64,000 bases of DNA, taken from contig RPFO01000448.1 of NCBI GenBank assembly GCA_009746045.1, forward strand, positions 3,330,049-3,394,048, given 5' to 3'. This document shows positions 23,501 through 32,939 of the stretch, piece after piece. Below the pieces are notes generated by a model. That model saw nothing but the letters and a program-made list of their open reading frames with translations. It searched no databases and was not told the origin of the DNA. The DNA is from Mesostigma viride. Lineage: Eukaryota > Streptophyta > Mesostigmatophyceae > Mesostigmatales > Mesostigmataceae. The position numbers were made by a program, and so were the translations under genes. Positions within the stretch are counted from its first letter, which is position 1; every line of letters starts with the position of its first letter.

Positions 23501-24680
23501 CACCTGACCGTGCGCGCCTGTTGCCGCCCACCTCACCGTGGGCCACCGCAGGCCTCTGGGAACACTTCTCAAACGAAGAAGTTGTGTCATGGGTGGCGAA
23601 ATACGTGGTACGGGTCTACGTGCTATGCCAGTGTTTTCCTGTGCATGTCTCGTTGGTGACCTGTACGAGGCTCACTAGGGGTTAAGGGGTCGGGGGTGGT
23701 GCCGCCTAGCTTGGGAATTCCCCCTGCACGTGCACGCACATACACACACGCACATGCACACACACATACACACACATACACATACATACACACACATACA
23801 CACACATACGCACACATACACACATACACACACATACACACACATACACACACATACACACACATACACACATACACACATACACACATACACACATACA
23901 CACATACACACACATACACACACATACACACACATACACACATACACACATACACACATACACACATACACACATACACACATACACACATACACACATA
24001 CACACATACACACATACACACATACATACACCGTGGCGACCATTAGTCTTTAAAACACCATCTCTTGCGCAGATATAATGATGTCTCACTTAATGCGATA
24101 TAATGATGCACCTATGCACCTATGATGGTGCCTTGGCGCACCTAGAGCAAGTGTCGTTTACATTCCCACCCTTGCAGGAAGTAGCTTAGAATGTATTATA
24201 GGCCACATGCCCCTTCTCTGGGCTATGTGCTACAGATACTCCCAACGGAGTTATGTTCCTAATTAATTAATTAATTATGCACCAGTGGGTTTTGCAAGCG
24301 TCTCCCATAGGAGAAAACCAAGCCACACCCAGATGCCTTCCCCTCTTTGCAGATGCCAACCTTTGCCTCTCCCCCTTTGCCTCCCCCGCTAGCCTCCCCC
24401 CCTGATACCTTCCCTTTGATCTTTCTTGGATATTGTGCCCCACCACCACCACCACCACCACCAGGATGAGCACAAGGGCCAGGAGAACTGCTGCGTGAGC
24501 AAAGCGATCGCAGAGGCCGCGCAGGAGCGCTCTTCCGCACGCTCCAACTGCGACTACGTGGATGACACGACCGTGCTCGTCGTGCAGTGGCTGAGCGCGG
24601 ACGAGCGCGCGCACGCGATCCATGTCGCCGACGGGTACTCCAACTCGCCGCGCATCAGCGTCAAGAACCTGCGGTTTTAG
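14592..24680 (+). CDS. PP2C-family (PPM) Ser/Thr protein phosphatase, 8 exons, 454 aa
   Basis: Exons 14592-15043, 16067-16321, 17565-17673, 19223-19273, 20799-20917, 21329-21435, 23552-23607 and 24465-24680 join in frame (1365 nt). PP2C enzymes are Mn/Mg-dependent phosphoserine/threonine phosphatases. Residues 1-150 are Ser/Pro-rich and probably disordered, a likely regulatory extension. The catalytic domain has all the metal-ligand acids: ERTCQDN (D166), VFDGHG (D187), SGTTA (245-248), NVGDSRAV (D265), SRSIGD (D333), LATDGLWE (D364) and YVDDTT (D416/D417). Start: first ATG of the exon 1 frame. The exon 7 donor could be at 23608 (used here) or 23614, both in phase. Introns are 0.4-2.1 kb and filled with repeats. 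No signal peptide or membrane segment; cytosolic or nuclear location is inferred. Family call is firm; substrate unknown. Confidence 0.93.
16331..16830 (+). repeat. Tandem decoy copies of the PP2C exon 2 end and donor
   Basis: Intron 2 begins with four diverged copies of the exon 2 3' end. The true end reads GTATCAAGGCCGACGAGC, CTCCAGCACCA, then donor GTAGGTCACT. Copies lie at about 16366-16412, 16488-16540, 16648-16704 and 16783-16825, each keeping ATCAAGG/GACGAGC-like exon sequence and the first three also TAGGTCA. Divergence increases with distance. They create several extra potential 5' splice sites. Confidence 0.7.
17945..18908 (+). repeat. 46-bp minisatellite (dimer of 23-bp units) in PP2C intron 3
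   Basis: About 20 near-identical 46-bp units. Each unit is two diverged 23-bp halves, TAGGGATCAGCTAGCGCGGT plus GAT, and TAGGGAGTAGCTAGAGCGGT plus GGG. The halves share TAGGGA-AGCTAG-GCGGTG, so an ancestral 23-mer dimerised before amplification. Minor variants (CACGGTG, GTGGATA, CTGGAGC) are distributed in blocks, which suggests multi-unit duplications. It is purely intronic. Confidence 0.92.
19274..19860 (+). repeat. ~81-bp tandem copies of PP2C exon 4 end plus donor
   Basis: Exon 4 ends ATCGAGCTGACCAAGGACC-ACAAG followed by GTGAGGAT. The same exon end and donor recur at about 19340, 19418, 19498, 19578, 19660, 19742 and 19827, spaced about 80-82 bp. Two alternating unit types are visible (GTGAGGATATTTATGCGG and GTGAGGATATATATGTG). 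More diverged relics (ATCGAGCTGACCAAGC near 19932, TTGAGCTGGCTAG near 20155, TCGAGCTGGCTAA near 20219) extend the series. Each copy carries an intact GTGAGG donor and would add in-frame codons for IELTKDHK if used. Confidence 0.85.
21461..21515 (+). repeat. Duplicate of PP2C exon 6 end and donor
   Basis: The exon 6 end (GATGACAAG, CTGGCCACCGACG, then GTGAGCGCACC, TAGCCTAAA) is repeated once about 52 bp downstream as AATGACAATG, ATCGCCACCGACG, GTGAGGGCACGCC and TAGCCTAAA. The duplicate keeps the donor GTGAGG and so is a second candidate 5' splice site within intron 6. Confidence 0.7.
21833..23008. mobile_element. Possible MITE in PP2C intron 6
   Basis: The ends are loosely inverted: GTGAGCCAGTATGCCGTATT near 21833, and GTGAGCTAGTACGGCAATAC read from the minus strand near 23008. 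Both ends are followed inward by clusters of TACGCCGTAT/GTATAATACGC motifs, very like the subterminal motifs of the hAT-like element at 52.6-54.2 kb. No transposase frame and no clear target duplication were found, so the borders are provisional. Confidence 0.35.
23170..23245 (+). repeat. 11-bp ATAGGAGTGTT tandem repeat
   Basis: Seven or so copies of an 11-bp unit TATAGGAGTGT, with later copies changing to TACTGTAGGAG and TATTATAGGAG, in PP2C intron 6. Confidence 0.7.
23728..24030 (+). repeat. (CA)n / ACACAT simple repeat in PP2C intron 7
   Basis: An uninterrupted purine-pyrimidine alternating tract of about 300 bp built from ACACAC and ACACAT units. It is open in most frames only because the repeat lacks stop codons; the resulting Tyr/Val/Cys/His/Thr frames are not genes. 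Such tracts can adopt Z-DNA. Confidence 0.95.
24110..24280 (+). mobile_element. LINE 3' end inserted in PP2C intron 7
   Basis: A strongly 5'-truncated copy: GCACCTAGAGCAAGTG, ACATTCCCACCCTTGCAGG, AAGTAGCTTAGAATGTATTA, GCCCCTTCTCTGGGC, TACTCCCAACGGAGTTATG and the tail CCTAATTAATTAATTAATTA. It matches 27655-27785 almost base for base. It lies 185 bp before the exon 8 acceptor and does not disturb it. Confidence 0.8.
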
Positions 24681-24816
24681 AAGCTTCGCACCTGCGGTTT
24701 TCCTTGCTCAGCTGTGTCGGCGACGGGGGGAGATGCATCAGAAGTGGGCGAAGGTTTATTTATACTTCGTCGATACCTGGCCGAGATTCATGGGTGATGG
24801 GCTGCAGATGCATCAG

Positions 24817-25155
24817 TGAAGGGCTCAGAAGGATCTTTGAAGGGCTGAGAAGGATCTTTGAAGGGCTGAGAAGGATCCATGAAGGGCTGAGAAGGATCCA
24901 TGAAGGGCTGAGAAGGATCCATGAAGGGCTGAGAAGGATCCATGAAGGGCTTAGAAGGATCCATGAAGGGCTGAGAAGGATCCATGAAGGGCTGAGAAGG
25001 ATCCATGAAGGGCTGAGAAGGATCCATGAAGGGCTGAGAAGGATCCATGAAGGGCTGAGAAGGATCCATGAAGGGCTGAGAAGGATCCATGAAGGGCTGA
25101 GAAGGATCCATGAAGGGCTGAGAAGGATCCATGAAGGGCTGAGAAGGATCCTACA
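24817..25155 (+). repeat. 21-bp minisatellite 3' of PP2C
   Basis: About 16 copies of AAGGGCTGAGAAGGATCCAT plus G, starting about 140 bp after the PP2C stop, probably in or near its 3' UTR. The first copies carry ATCTTTG instead of ATCCATG. Because 21 is a multiple of three, it is open in several frames (for example repeats of EGLRRIH), which is not evidence of coding. Confidence 0.93.
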
Positions 25156-25599
25156 TGGTTTCTCGCGGTGGGTGACTCTTGCCCTGTGCGCATCCCATCA
25201 TGACGATGTGGATGCTGAGGTATAACGTTAGGCGGGAGCCGAGATGGTGATAAGCTTTACTCTAGCTTATCCAGTCCGCTGGCCCTTAACTACGGGGAGC
25301 AAGGATATGCCATTGTTACGAGCGGGGTCGGGAGGTTAAGTTTGGCTGACATACCGGCGCTGACTGACCACGCACGCGGTGGACAGAATCGGCCTCGGTG
25401 GGCTCTAGCAGTGCGGGCAAGCGGAGGGCATGGGTTGTATTTGTCGTAGAAAAAGATGCACGAGGTTGTAAGTGCCATTCTTCATCAAACGGCGCATTGG
25501 CCTGTTTGTGGAGCGGATTCATGGAAGGCATTGTCAGGCAACGAAATCGGGTTACTGGACAGCAGCAATGTTGAGGGCTCGGGGTGGGTGATAGGATAT
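25156..25599. other. Unassigned, downstream of PP2C
   Basis: No gene or repeat recognised between the minisatellite and the next LINE fragment. The sequence may include the end of the PP2C transcript. Confidence 0.3.
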
Positions 25600-25850
25600 T
25601 AAAAAAAATTGAATTAAATTGGAACATATCTCCGGTGGGAGTACATGTAGCGCATATCCCTGAGAAGGGGCATATGGCTCTCTACTCTATTCTGGGCTAG
25701 CTACTTCCTGCAAGGGTAGGGTGTAAACTACACCTGCTCTGGGCGCACAAAGTGCACCTGCACCACTATGTATTCCAGCAGCTAAGGTGCGGACATAGGG
25801 TGGAATTATTAAATTGAATTGTGACATATCTCCGTATGTCCACAGCTCCC
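25600..25850 (-). mobile_element. LINE 3' end fragments (minus)
   Basis: On the minus strand it reads CACCCTATGTCCGCACC, GTGCACTTTGTGCGCCC, GCAGGAAGTAGC, GCCCCTTCTCAGGGATATG, CTCCCACCGGAGATATG and an AATTTAATTCAATT tail. A second, much shorter end (GGAGATATGTCACAATTC near 25835-25810) is nested at its 5' side. Both are 5'-truncated members of the same family. Confidence 0.65.
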
Positions 25851-25862
25851 ACATAAAAATGA

Positions 25863-27785
25863 CGAGCCACGAGCCACGAGGTAGCCATGGCTGACGGCGG
25901 AGCTCATAACTTTCACGTTTGAGCCCCAAATTCAGCTGTGAATATCACTATCGCTTCGTCTTTCTAAGACGCACATGCTGATATAATTTTCCGAATCTAA
26001 CACGCAATATATGACGAACAAACGTCCTTTGACGCAACGCAGTTTGGCGGATGCGCTCGCCCATGAAAATGCGGCAGCTGCGGCTGCAGCTTCGCCATCA
26101 GGTCCGGCAGGCAGCGGTGACACTAGTCGTGCACTGGTGGCCAACCAGCAACCTCCCGGGCTTAATGCCTCGCCATCGGCATCGCCTGACCCGAAACGCA
26201 CCCGCCCAGCCGACAAAACAGGATGGTCCCGCCCCTCGGAACCGCGCTTTCGGCCCCACCCTTTCAAGGTCGATGATCACGACTGGAACAACATGTCTCC
26301 TGACGATGCTATGGACTGCATCGATCTTCTTCGGGGACTACGCCTCGCTTTACGACCTGTGCATCCATCTCTACGACCAAGGTCGCCTCCTCTGCAGCAA
26401 CGGCAGCCCCTGGCTAGCCCACGGCGCCATGCTTGGCTGCCCCCGCCCCGAACTCCAGCACGCCGTCCTCAACTCCCTTCTCCAGCGCTCTGACGGCGAG
26501 ATCTGGGCTCCATCCATCTCCGCCTCCACCCTCCGTTCCATCCTCACGGAAGCCTTTCAGCAGCACGTGACCCCCCTTGCTGCTGACGTCGCAGCAATGG
26601 GTGGCACGCTGGCTGCTGAACTTCCTCACATTTCCGCCGCTGCCGCCTCCACCTCCACTGCCATTTCCGCCTCCACTGCCGACATCAAAGCCCAGCTCCT
26701 CGACCTCGACCAACGCCTTCAAGCCACCGCCAACGCCCTTGAGAGCTTGCATGACACCGCCGGCCTCACCGCCCAGGCGGTGAAGGACATCGCCGCCCAG
26801 CCGGCGTCTGCTGGCCCGGCCGGCGATGCTCCCTCCACCTGGGCGGACTTGCTTAAGCAGCACACCACCTCCACCACCTCCACCATCTCGGCACAACTCA
26901 AGCAACAAGCCCTCGACCTTCGCGAGGAAACCGACATCGCCCGGCGCAGCCACAATGTCATCGTCAAGCACTTCGACCAGCCGGCAGGTGAGACCTCCAC
27001 GAGCCTTCTTGAGGCATTTAAGCGCGACATTCTTGCCCCCATGCTACTCACTGGTGAGCTGGACATGTCGGCTGTCCGCCTCCCCCGCGCGCGGGGGAAG
27101 GCTGGCCCGGCACCCGTGCTCCTCACCTTTAAGTACATGGCGGACAAGCTGTCGTTCCTTAAATGCCGCAAGAAGCTCTCGAGGACTCGCTTCACGCTGG
27201 ACGACGACTTGACCCTGGCCCAGCAACAGCGGCGACGCAAGCTATGGCCGACCTACCTTCAGCTCCGGCACAGCGCAGGGGGGAAGCCGGTATACTGGAG
27301 GGGGGCGGTCATCCACGTTGACCACAAGCCCTGGCAGCCCCCTCCTGCCACCCCAGACTAGGGAATTCATACCAGTAGTGTAGATTAGTCAGGCTTAGCC
27401 TAGCATGTGGCCCACGCGCATGTGCGCCCATAATGGCCCCCATGGATGTTGTCTACAGAATTTAGCCAAGCCCTGCCTATAACGGGACCCCTATGGATGT
27501 TGCATTAAGAATTTAGCCATGCTACGCAGTGCAGAGAGATGCTCTCTGTCGAGAAGCCATGCCCTAGCTCTTGTATAGCCATGATGATCTTCCCCCACAT
27601 GACATACTCCCCCTTAGCTGGGCATAGTGTGAAGATCATGAGGGTGCAGGTGCCCTAGTGCACCTAGAGCAAGTGTTGTTTACATTCCCACCCTTGCAGG
27701 AAGTAGCTTAGAATGTATGATAGGCCATATGCCCCTTCTCTGGGCTATGTGCTACATATACTCCCAACGGAGTTATGTTACAATT
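25863..27785 (+). mobile_element. ORF1-only LINE, full-length reference copy (plus)
   Basis: It runs from GAGCCACGAGCCACGAGG to CTCCCAACGGAGTTATG plus an (AATTC)n tail, about 1.92 kb. Contents: 5' UTR, ORF1 (26011-27361) and a 420-bp 3' UTR with the hairpin GCAGAGAG-ATG-CTCTCTGT at 27531-27549. The 5' end is shared with the minus copy at 9283, so it is a true end. No endonuclease or reverse transcriptase is encoded. Mobilisation in trans by an autonomous LINE (such as the source of the ORF2 remnant at 29.5-29.9 kb) is inferred. Confidence 0.78.
26011..27361 (+). pseudogene. LINE ORF1-like protein gene, one frame break
   Basis: The first frame (ATG at 26011) encodes an Ala/Pro/Ser-rich N-terminus. 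It breaks at about 26320-26335, where about 10 bp appear missing relative to the copy at 9131, and a second frame continues to the stop at 27359. The C-terminal part contains VIVKHFDQP, LPRARGKAGPAPVLLTFKY, FLKCRKKL, FTLDDDLTLAQQQRRRKL and PVYWRGAVIHVD. This order (VIVK, a basic helix, a D-D-L then RRR-L segment, and a final strand) matches the C-terminal domain of L1 ORF1p (Transposase_22 type), which binds RNA. The middle (about residues 200-330) is Ala/Thr/Ser-rich and may form the coiled-coil part. Apart from the break it is the best-preserved member here. Confidence 0.68.
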
Positions 27786-27789
27786 CAAT

Positions 27790-28548
27790 TCAATTCAATA
27801 TCTCCGTTGGGAGTACATGTAGCACATATCCCTGAGAAGGGGCATATGGCTTTTGATACATTCTGGGCTACTTCCTGCAAGGGTAGGGTGTAAACTACAC
27901 CTGCTCCATGCAGGGGTGCACAAAGTGCACCTGCACCACTATGTATTCCAGCACCTAAGGTGCGGACATAGGGTGGAAGATCATCATGGCTAAACAATGG
28001 CTAGGGCATGGCTTCTCAGCAGAGAGAAGCTCTCTGCATAGCTAGGCAGAGCTTGGCTAATTAAATTCTTAATGCGTCATCCATGGGAAGTCCCATGAAA
28101 GGCGCACATGTGCGTAGGCGTGAGCCATGTGCTAGGCTAAGCCTAGCTGATTAATCTACACTACTGCTATATATTCCCTAGACTGGGGTGGCACGGGGCG
28201 CCTGCCAGGGCTTGTGGTCGACGTGGATGACCGCCCCCCTCCAGTATACCGGTTTCCCCCCTGCGCTCTGCCGGAGCTGGAGGTAGGTCAGCCATAGCTC
28301 CCGTCGCCGCTGTTGCTGTGCCAGGGTCAACTTGTCGCCGTCTGGACAGCGTGTAGGAAGTCGGGACCGAGAGCTTCTTGCGGCATCTAAGAAACAACAG
28401 CTTATCCGCCATGTGGTGAGGTCCGTGAGGAGCAGGCCGGGGAGCCGTGCCAGCCTTACCCCGCGCATGCACGGGGAAGCTGCCAGGGTTATGTAGGCGA
28501 CGCGGTGGCCAACATTGGACATACCGAGACATGATTTTAGCTGACATG
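27790..28548 (-). mobile_element. LINE copy joined tail to tail (minus, 5'-truncated)
   Basis: The minus copy shares its AATTC-type tail (27781-27800) with the preceding plus copy. Reading leftward it has the ORF1 C-terminus (28548-28180: LWLTYLQLRQSAGGKPVYW, AVIHVDHKPWQ with frameshifts), the 3' UTR with the hairpin GCAGAGAG-AAG-CTCTCTGC at 28019-28037, and the end CTCCCAACGGAGATATTG. It is truncated within ORF1. Confidence 0.75.
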
Positions 28549-28549
28549 C

Positions 28550-29520
28550 ATGCAGAGCAAAGATGCTGTACTTGGCGTCATCTAGCTGCTCAACCCCAGC
28601 CTTACTCAGATATGGTCGGATATGCAGGACAAGCATGGCGTTCAGGCGGACATGCATCATTAAAGACTACGACCCCCCAACTGTCATGTGCATGGGTCCT
28701 AGGAAATATAAAAAGCATGGTAGTAGGCATAGTTTGCGTGCAAGATTAGCTCGAGGCCTCACTTGAGACCCATATTTTAGAATAGCTGTGGACATATACA
28801 TTATTAAATATAATTACTTTAAATCAGAGTAAAGGCACCCACGTAAAAATAAACAACAAAGCCAACGCCTTAGGCTAACAAGGGATACCACGACAAATTA
28901 CAACTATACAGCCGTCATGGGATACTCAATCCACAGCGGATCGAATGAAGGAAAACATCTAGCCTAATAGCCGTGCTGCGCCGCAAAGTCAGCTCGTGTG
29001 CGGCGCAGTAAGAGCCCGGGTAATCGCTACCGAAAGGTGTTGGCGCCAATACGATGTCCAGACGTCCGCCCTGACCAATTAAGGGGCCCGCTGGCCCTCC
29101 AGATCCGGCCAGGCGGTCCCAGCTCCCGGAGCCGGCGCCAGCACTCCCGAAGCCGGCGGTCAGGGTCCCCATGGCCTCGAACTCCTCCAAGACAAAGGGC
29201 ACCACACGGTGGTCAGCCGGTGCCTGATGTTCCTGATATACATGTTGTACATATAGACGTCTTAGACTCCGCCTCTTAGACGACACCGTCGGAGGTCAAC
29301 TACCCGGCCTACTTCAGGCCGCTTCAAGCTGCCTCGCCGGCAGTTGGCTTCCCGACTGCGAGGACGACCTGACGACACGGATCGGCATGGCGTGGGCGCA
29401 ACTCCATGACCACCGCTGCTGGTGGCCGCAACCCCGCCCGGCTACCCCGGATCGTCAACGGTGACCTCTTCAAGGTCGTCATTCTGACGTACGATCCTGA
29501 CCTACGGCGCCGAGACCTGG
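28550..29520. other. Unassigned, possibly LINE-derived
   Basis: No intact gene. A minus-strand frame at 28915-29286 contains a VVPFVLEEFEAMG-like phrase of the kind seen near LINE reverse transcriptase C-termini, but the match is weak. GC content rises from about 28.98 kb, in step with the ORF2 remnant that follows. Confidence 0.3.
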
Positions 29521-29529
29521 ACACTGACG

Positions 29530-29946
29530 CAGTCCTGAGCTGGAGCAACGCCACTCGACGGCAACGTCACCAAGATGCTGCGCAAGGCCCTTAACATCCC
29601 CTTTGGTTTGCACATTAGTAATGAGGATTTGTACGCTAATTTAACCTATGTTTCCCACATTATTAGGCACAGGCGCCTGGGCCTAGCCGGGCACCTGGCC
29701 CGCACAGATCAGGTAGACACATCAGATAGACTAGCTGGAACTCAAGCCCGCCCAGCCTGGGCAAGATGTCCTCACCTGGCGTGCCCCAGCGGGCCGCGCG
29801 CGGCAGGGCCGCCACCCGTGGACTTTTCGTGATAGACTCGTCATGGACATGTGCTACACTAGACAGGACGGGCTCACACCCAGGCAGCCTCCTGGTTTGT
29901 CTGTTATACTGAGGCAGATGGTACGCAAGGATAGATGGCCGAAGTG
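29530..29946 (+). pseudogene. LINE ORF2 C-terminal remnant (reverse transcriptase family)
   Basis: In frame from about 29548, LDGNVTKMLRKALNI is followed by a segment ending RHRRLGLAGHLART (to about 29705). After one frame change near 29735, it continues with GQDVLTWRAPAGRARQGR, HPWTFRDRL and ILRQMVRKDRWPK to a stop at 29944-29946. The order mLRkALNI, IrhRRLxLAGHlaR, RGRp-xTw, and a final DR-W is typical of the region after the reverse transcriptase in L1- and CR1-like ORF2. The reverse transcriptase and endonuclease domains themselves are not present. Confidence 0.65.
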
Positions 29947-30290
29947 AGTGATGAAGGAGATCGACCGGCACCCCCAAGTCGGTGGGGGCTCCGCGTACGT
30001 GTGACCGCGTATGGCACTCATAGCGATTCGGGCCGCGGTGCCCACAACCCGGCTGTAATTAGGACCTAGATAGCTTACACCATCCATTCCATCGATCCCA
30101 TGTTTCCAGGGCTGAGGACTGATGCTCACGTGACGCAGTCACGTGTCTACTATATAATTAATTAATAATAGTAGACGTCTTGGGGAGATGTCTACTATAT
30201 ATCTTAAACTGGGGAATTCAGTGCTCCGTGGTCCCCCAACGGGGACACGAGACTAATTGATTAATTATAAATAATTAGTTGTGTTGATGG
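29947..30290. mobile_element. LINE 3' UTR and second tail-to-tail junction
   Basis: The ORF2 remnant is followed by a 3' UTR ending in TCACGTGTCTACTATATAAT, TAATTAATAATAG. From the other side a minus fragment ends with GTCCCCGTTGGGGGACCACG (30210-30245 reversed) and a TAATTGATTAATTATAAATA tail. The plus fragment at 7.2 kb has the same CTCCCGTTGGGGAG-type terminal hairpin, which suggests a shared subfamily. Confidence 0.5.
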
Positions 30291-32420
30291 CTCTGACAAT
30301 CAGTGGTCAGAATTATAACGCAAAGCATAGAGTGAGCGCTGAGCTCCGCCGGATCTTTCAAGCTGCCAGAACAGGCCGGGTTGACGGCTATACCTCAGAC
30401 TACTGGGTTGGTTAGCTTAGCCGGAATGCCGGTTAGCCGTGGCAGACATTGGGTCAGAGGCCATGGTGGAGCCGTCGGTATTCCAGCCAGGTGGTATTCA
30501 TGAATCATGACACCGCGGTATCGGCCGGGGGTTTGGGAGAGGCTGCATGGCCGGGGGGGGGGTGCGGCGTGAGATAACATAGTACTTTTCAACGCGCATA
30601 TGGCACCGGCCCTCCATGCAAGCGAGCGGCGCGACTTGCTCGCCTCAGGTCTTTGGGTCAACGAATGCAGCATAGCGGTGTTGGAAGTCGGTGCCGGGTG
30701 GCAAAAGCCAGCAGGCGTTCCTTGTTTTCCGCGAAGTTGGCGATACACTAAACTGGTCGCGGCTTTGACTCCGTTGCGTCGTCCCGCGTCCGTGAGATCG
30801 ATTGGGCTTTCAAATATTAGACACGCTCGGCCATCGGAAGACGGGTGTGGGGGGTTCATGGTTATTTAAGGGGACGGGACACATTGAAAGTGCAATTTTC
30901 TGGAAAACAGACCTGTGCATGGGATAAAAATCCAGTTATGCTTGGGAACCATAAATATGTGAAAAAAAAAAAATTCCAGCCACTTGGGGGTGGTACTACC
31001 CCCCAGCTTGACCCAGTTATGAGCTAAAAATAGTAAAAGACGCTATTTTTGGCCGATTTTTCCAGGGAGACTGGGCAAACCAAAAGTGACCAAACCACAT
31101 ATTTTCCTAAAATCCCCACCCTTGCAAATGAATCTGGCTACTCAGGACCACAAAATAAGCACGTTTAGACTATTTGATGGGGTTTAGCCCAAAACACGTA
31201 TTTTTTTGGTCCTAATAAAATAAATCAAATAGTAGACACATGCAAAAATTTCAGAGATGACATTTATACTAGGCCTAGGGTGGGAATTTCACTCTCACAA
31301 AGTTTGAGCTCATTCTGAGCACGTTTACTCATGTTGATGGGTGTAAACATGCAAAAAAAAAATGACAGAAAATCCCGCTTATGAGCACAAACAACAGACC
31401 TATTACACCCTAGCCCACCACCAACTGGGCCAAACCAAGTCAGGCCGGGCCCACTTCGAATGTTCCGAAAAGTGTGACACTTTTCGTCGTTTTTTTAACT
31501 TCGTAACAAACTACTCTTTCCCGCCGGGCCGCGTGTGACACTTTTTGTCGTTTTTTTAATTTCGTAACTAACTACTCTTTCCCGTCGGTCCGCGTGCGCT
31601 TTTTGATTGCCTGCAGGTGGCACGAAATTTTCGACCGGAGTGTTTCGGCATAACAAGTTTCTCGATACCCTGATGGATTGGTACATTCCTAGTCGACTAG
31701 AGGACCATGTTGAGAAGAGTTAATCGACGAAGCTAGTAGTACTTTCAACCATCAAATGGTGGGTATACCCACCCCCATAATTTTATTGAATCGATTAATA
31801 ATGCAAATTTACACATTTGACCAACGCAAAATGTTGCATGGAATTAATCATCGATTATATTTGCCAAATGGGACCGGCATTCACTTTTCCTGGAGAAATG
31901 ACCCCCATCCATCGATCTCAATGTCACGAAACTTGTACGCTCCCTTGTACAAGTCCCCCCCGAAATTTGGAGGCTCGTTGGAAAATTGTTTGGGGGCCCA
32001 TACGGCCCCACCTATTTCCGCCGCATTCAAGAACTCATGCTGGGCCTCAGCCCGGAGGCGCACAGCCGAGACATTGGGCGAAATTTCCGTGCCCTCTTCT
32101 GGAGGCATTGCACCACCCTGGCCTTACCCGGAACACGGGGGGCAGGCGCCAAATCTGAATCTGGGGGCATCAGGTCGATCATCCCGTTTCCGAACGCAAT
32201 GACACCTGAACCCCAACCTCCAAACGGTCCCCGCAGGGAGCGTGGGAAGTCGTGGGGGGGGAGTCGATTTCAACATACATGTTGGCCGCATGCTCCTTTT
32301 TATCGACATGCACATATGTATGCTGCGAACCAAAAACATCGGCGCGCTCCATCGTAAAAGTGAGTTTGATGGCTAAGTTGCGAGTGAGAAAATTATTTCA
32401 GCAAAGCCCGGTCCGGACTG
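30291..32420. other. Unassigned region with 59-bp direct repeat
   Basis: No gene recognised. Two 59-bp direct copies at about 31473 and 31532 share GTGACACTTTT, GTCGTTTTTTTAA, TTCGTAAC and ACTACTCTTTCCCG. The region 31.75-32.36 kb has short open frames on both strands without motifs. The centre (30.87-31.4 kb) is AT-rich with several T or A runs. Confidence 0.35.
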
Positions 32421-32935
32421 TCGTATGGGTGGCGCTGCGGAGCGTCCCCTCTATTCCTTGTGGTTGTAGGGGACAACCTTCCAATCACAATTCGTAACTA
32501 GTCCGGTTACAAGCAAGGTACTTTGGCACTTCCGGAGCGAATTTGTGTTTTAAGACATCTACCAAAGAGGCCTTAGTACAGTAACATTGTTGTGACATTC
32601 GAAATTAGTACGAACCAATTTGCAGACGGAAAGTCCTACACAGCAACTACATATTTGAGTGACGACATGATTTTTAGGTCAAACCAAATTATAAATTTGT
32701 AATTCGAAAAATTATTGTACAAGTTAAATAAAATACTCGCCATTTCGACACGGAAATATACTAAAATTTGTCACTACCGAGGCTAACAATGTTCCCAGCC
32801 ACTTGTCATCTAATGTAACATATGAAAAAACAGTTCTCCAAAAATATATAAACACGAATAAACACTGTCCCAACCGTAGGCGAATAAAGCCCAGGCTTAA
32901 AGATCCGTAGGGGTGGCGCTGCGGAGCGTCCCCGA
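32421..32935. repeat. Two copies of the GGGTGGCGCTGCGGAGCGTCCC palindromic motif
   Basis: Near-identical imperfect palindromes at about 32426-32447 and 32912-32933, the second only a few bases past the stop codon of the DDE-like gene. They are G+C-rich members of the palindrome family seen in that gene's introns. AT-rich sequence lies between them without genes. Confidence 0.65.
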
Positions 32936-32939
32936 AAGT

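Noticed and set aside
23623-24089. Cys/Val/Tyr- and His/Thr-rich frames over the CA repeat
   Set aside because: Simple-repeat translation inside PP2C intron 7.
24587-25225. 212-codon frame with EGLRRIH repeats after PP2C
   Set aside because: It is the 21-bp minisatellite read through; the PP2C frame stops at 24680 before it.
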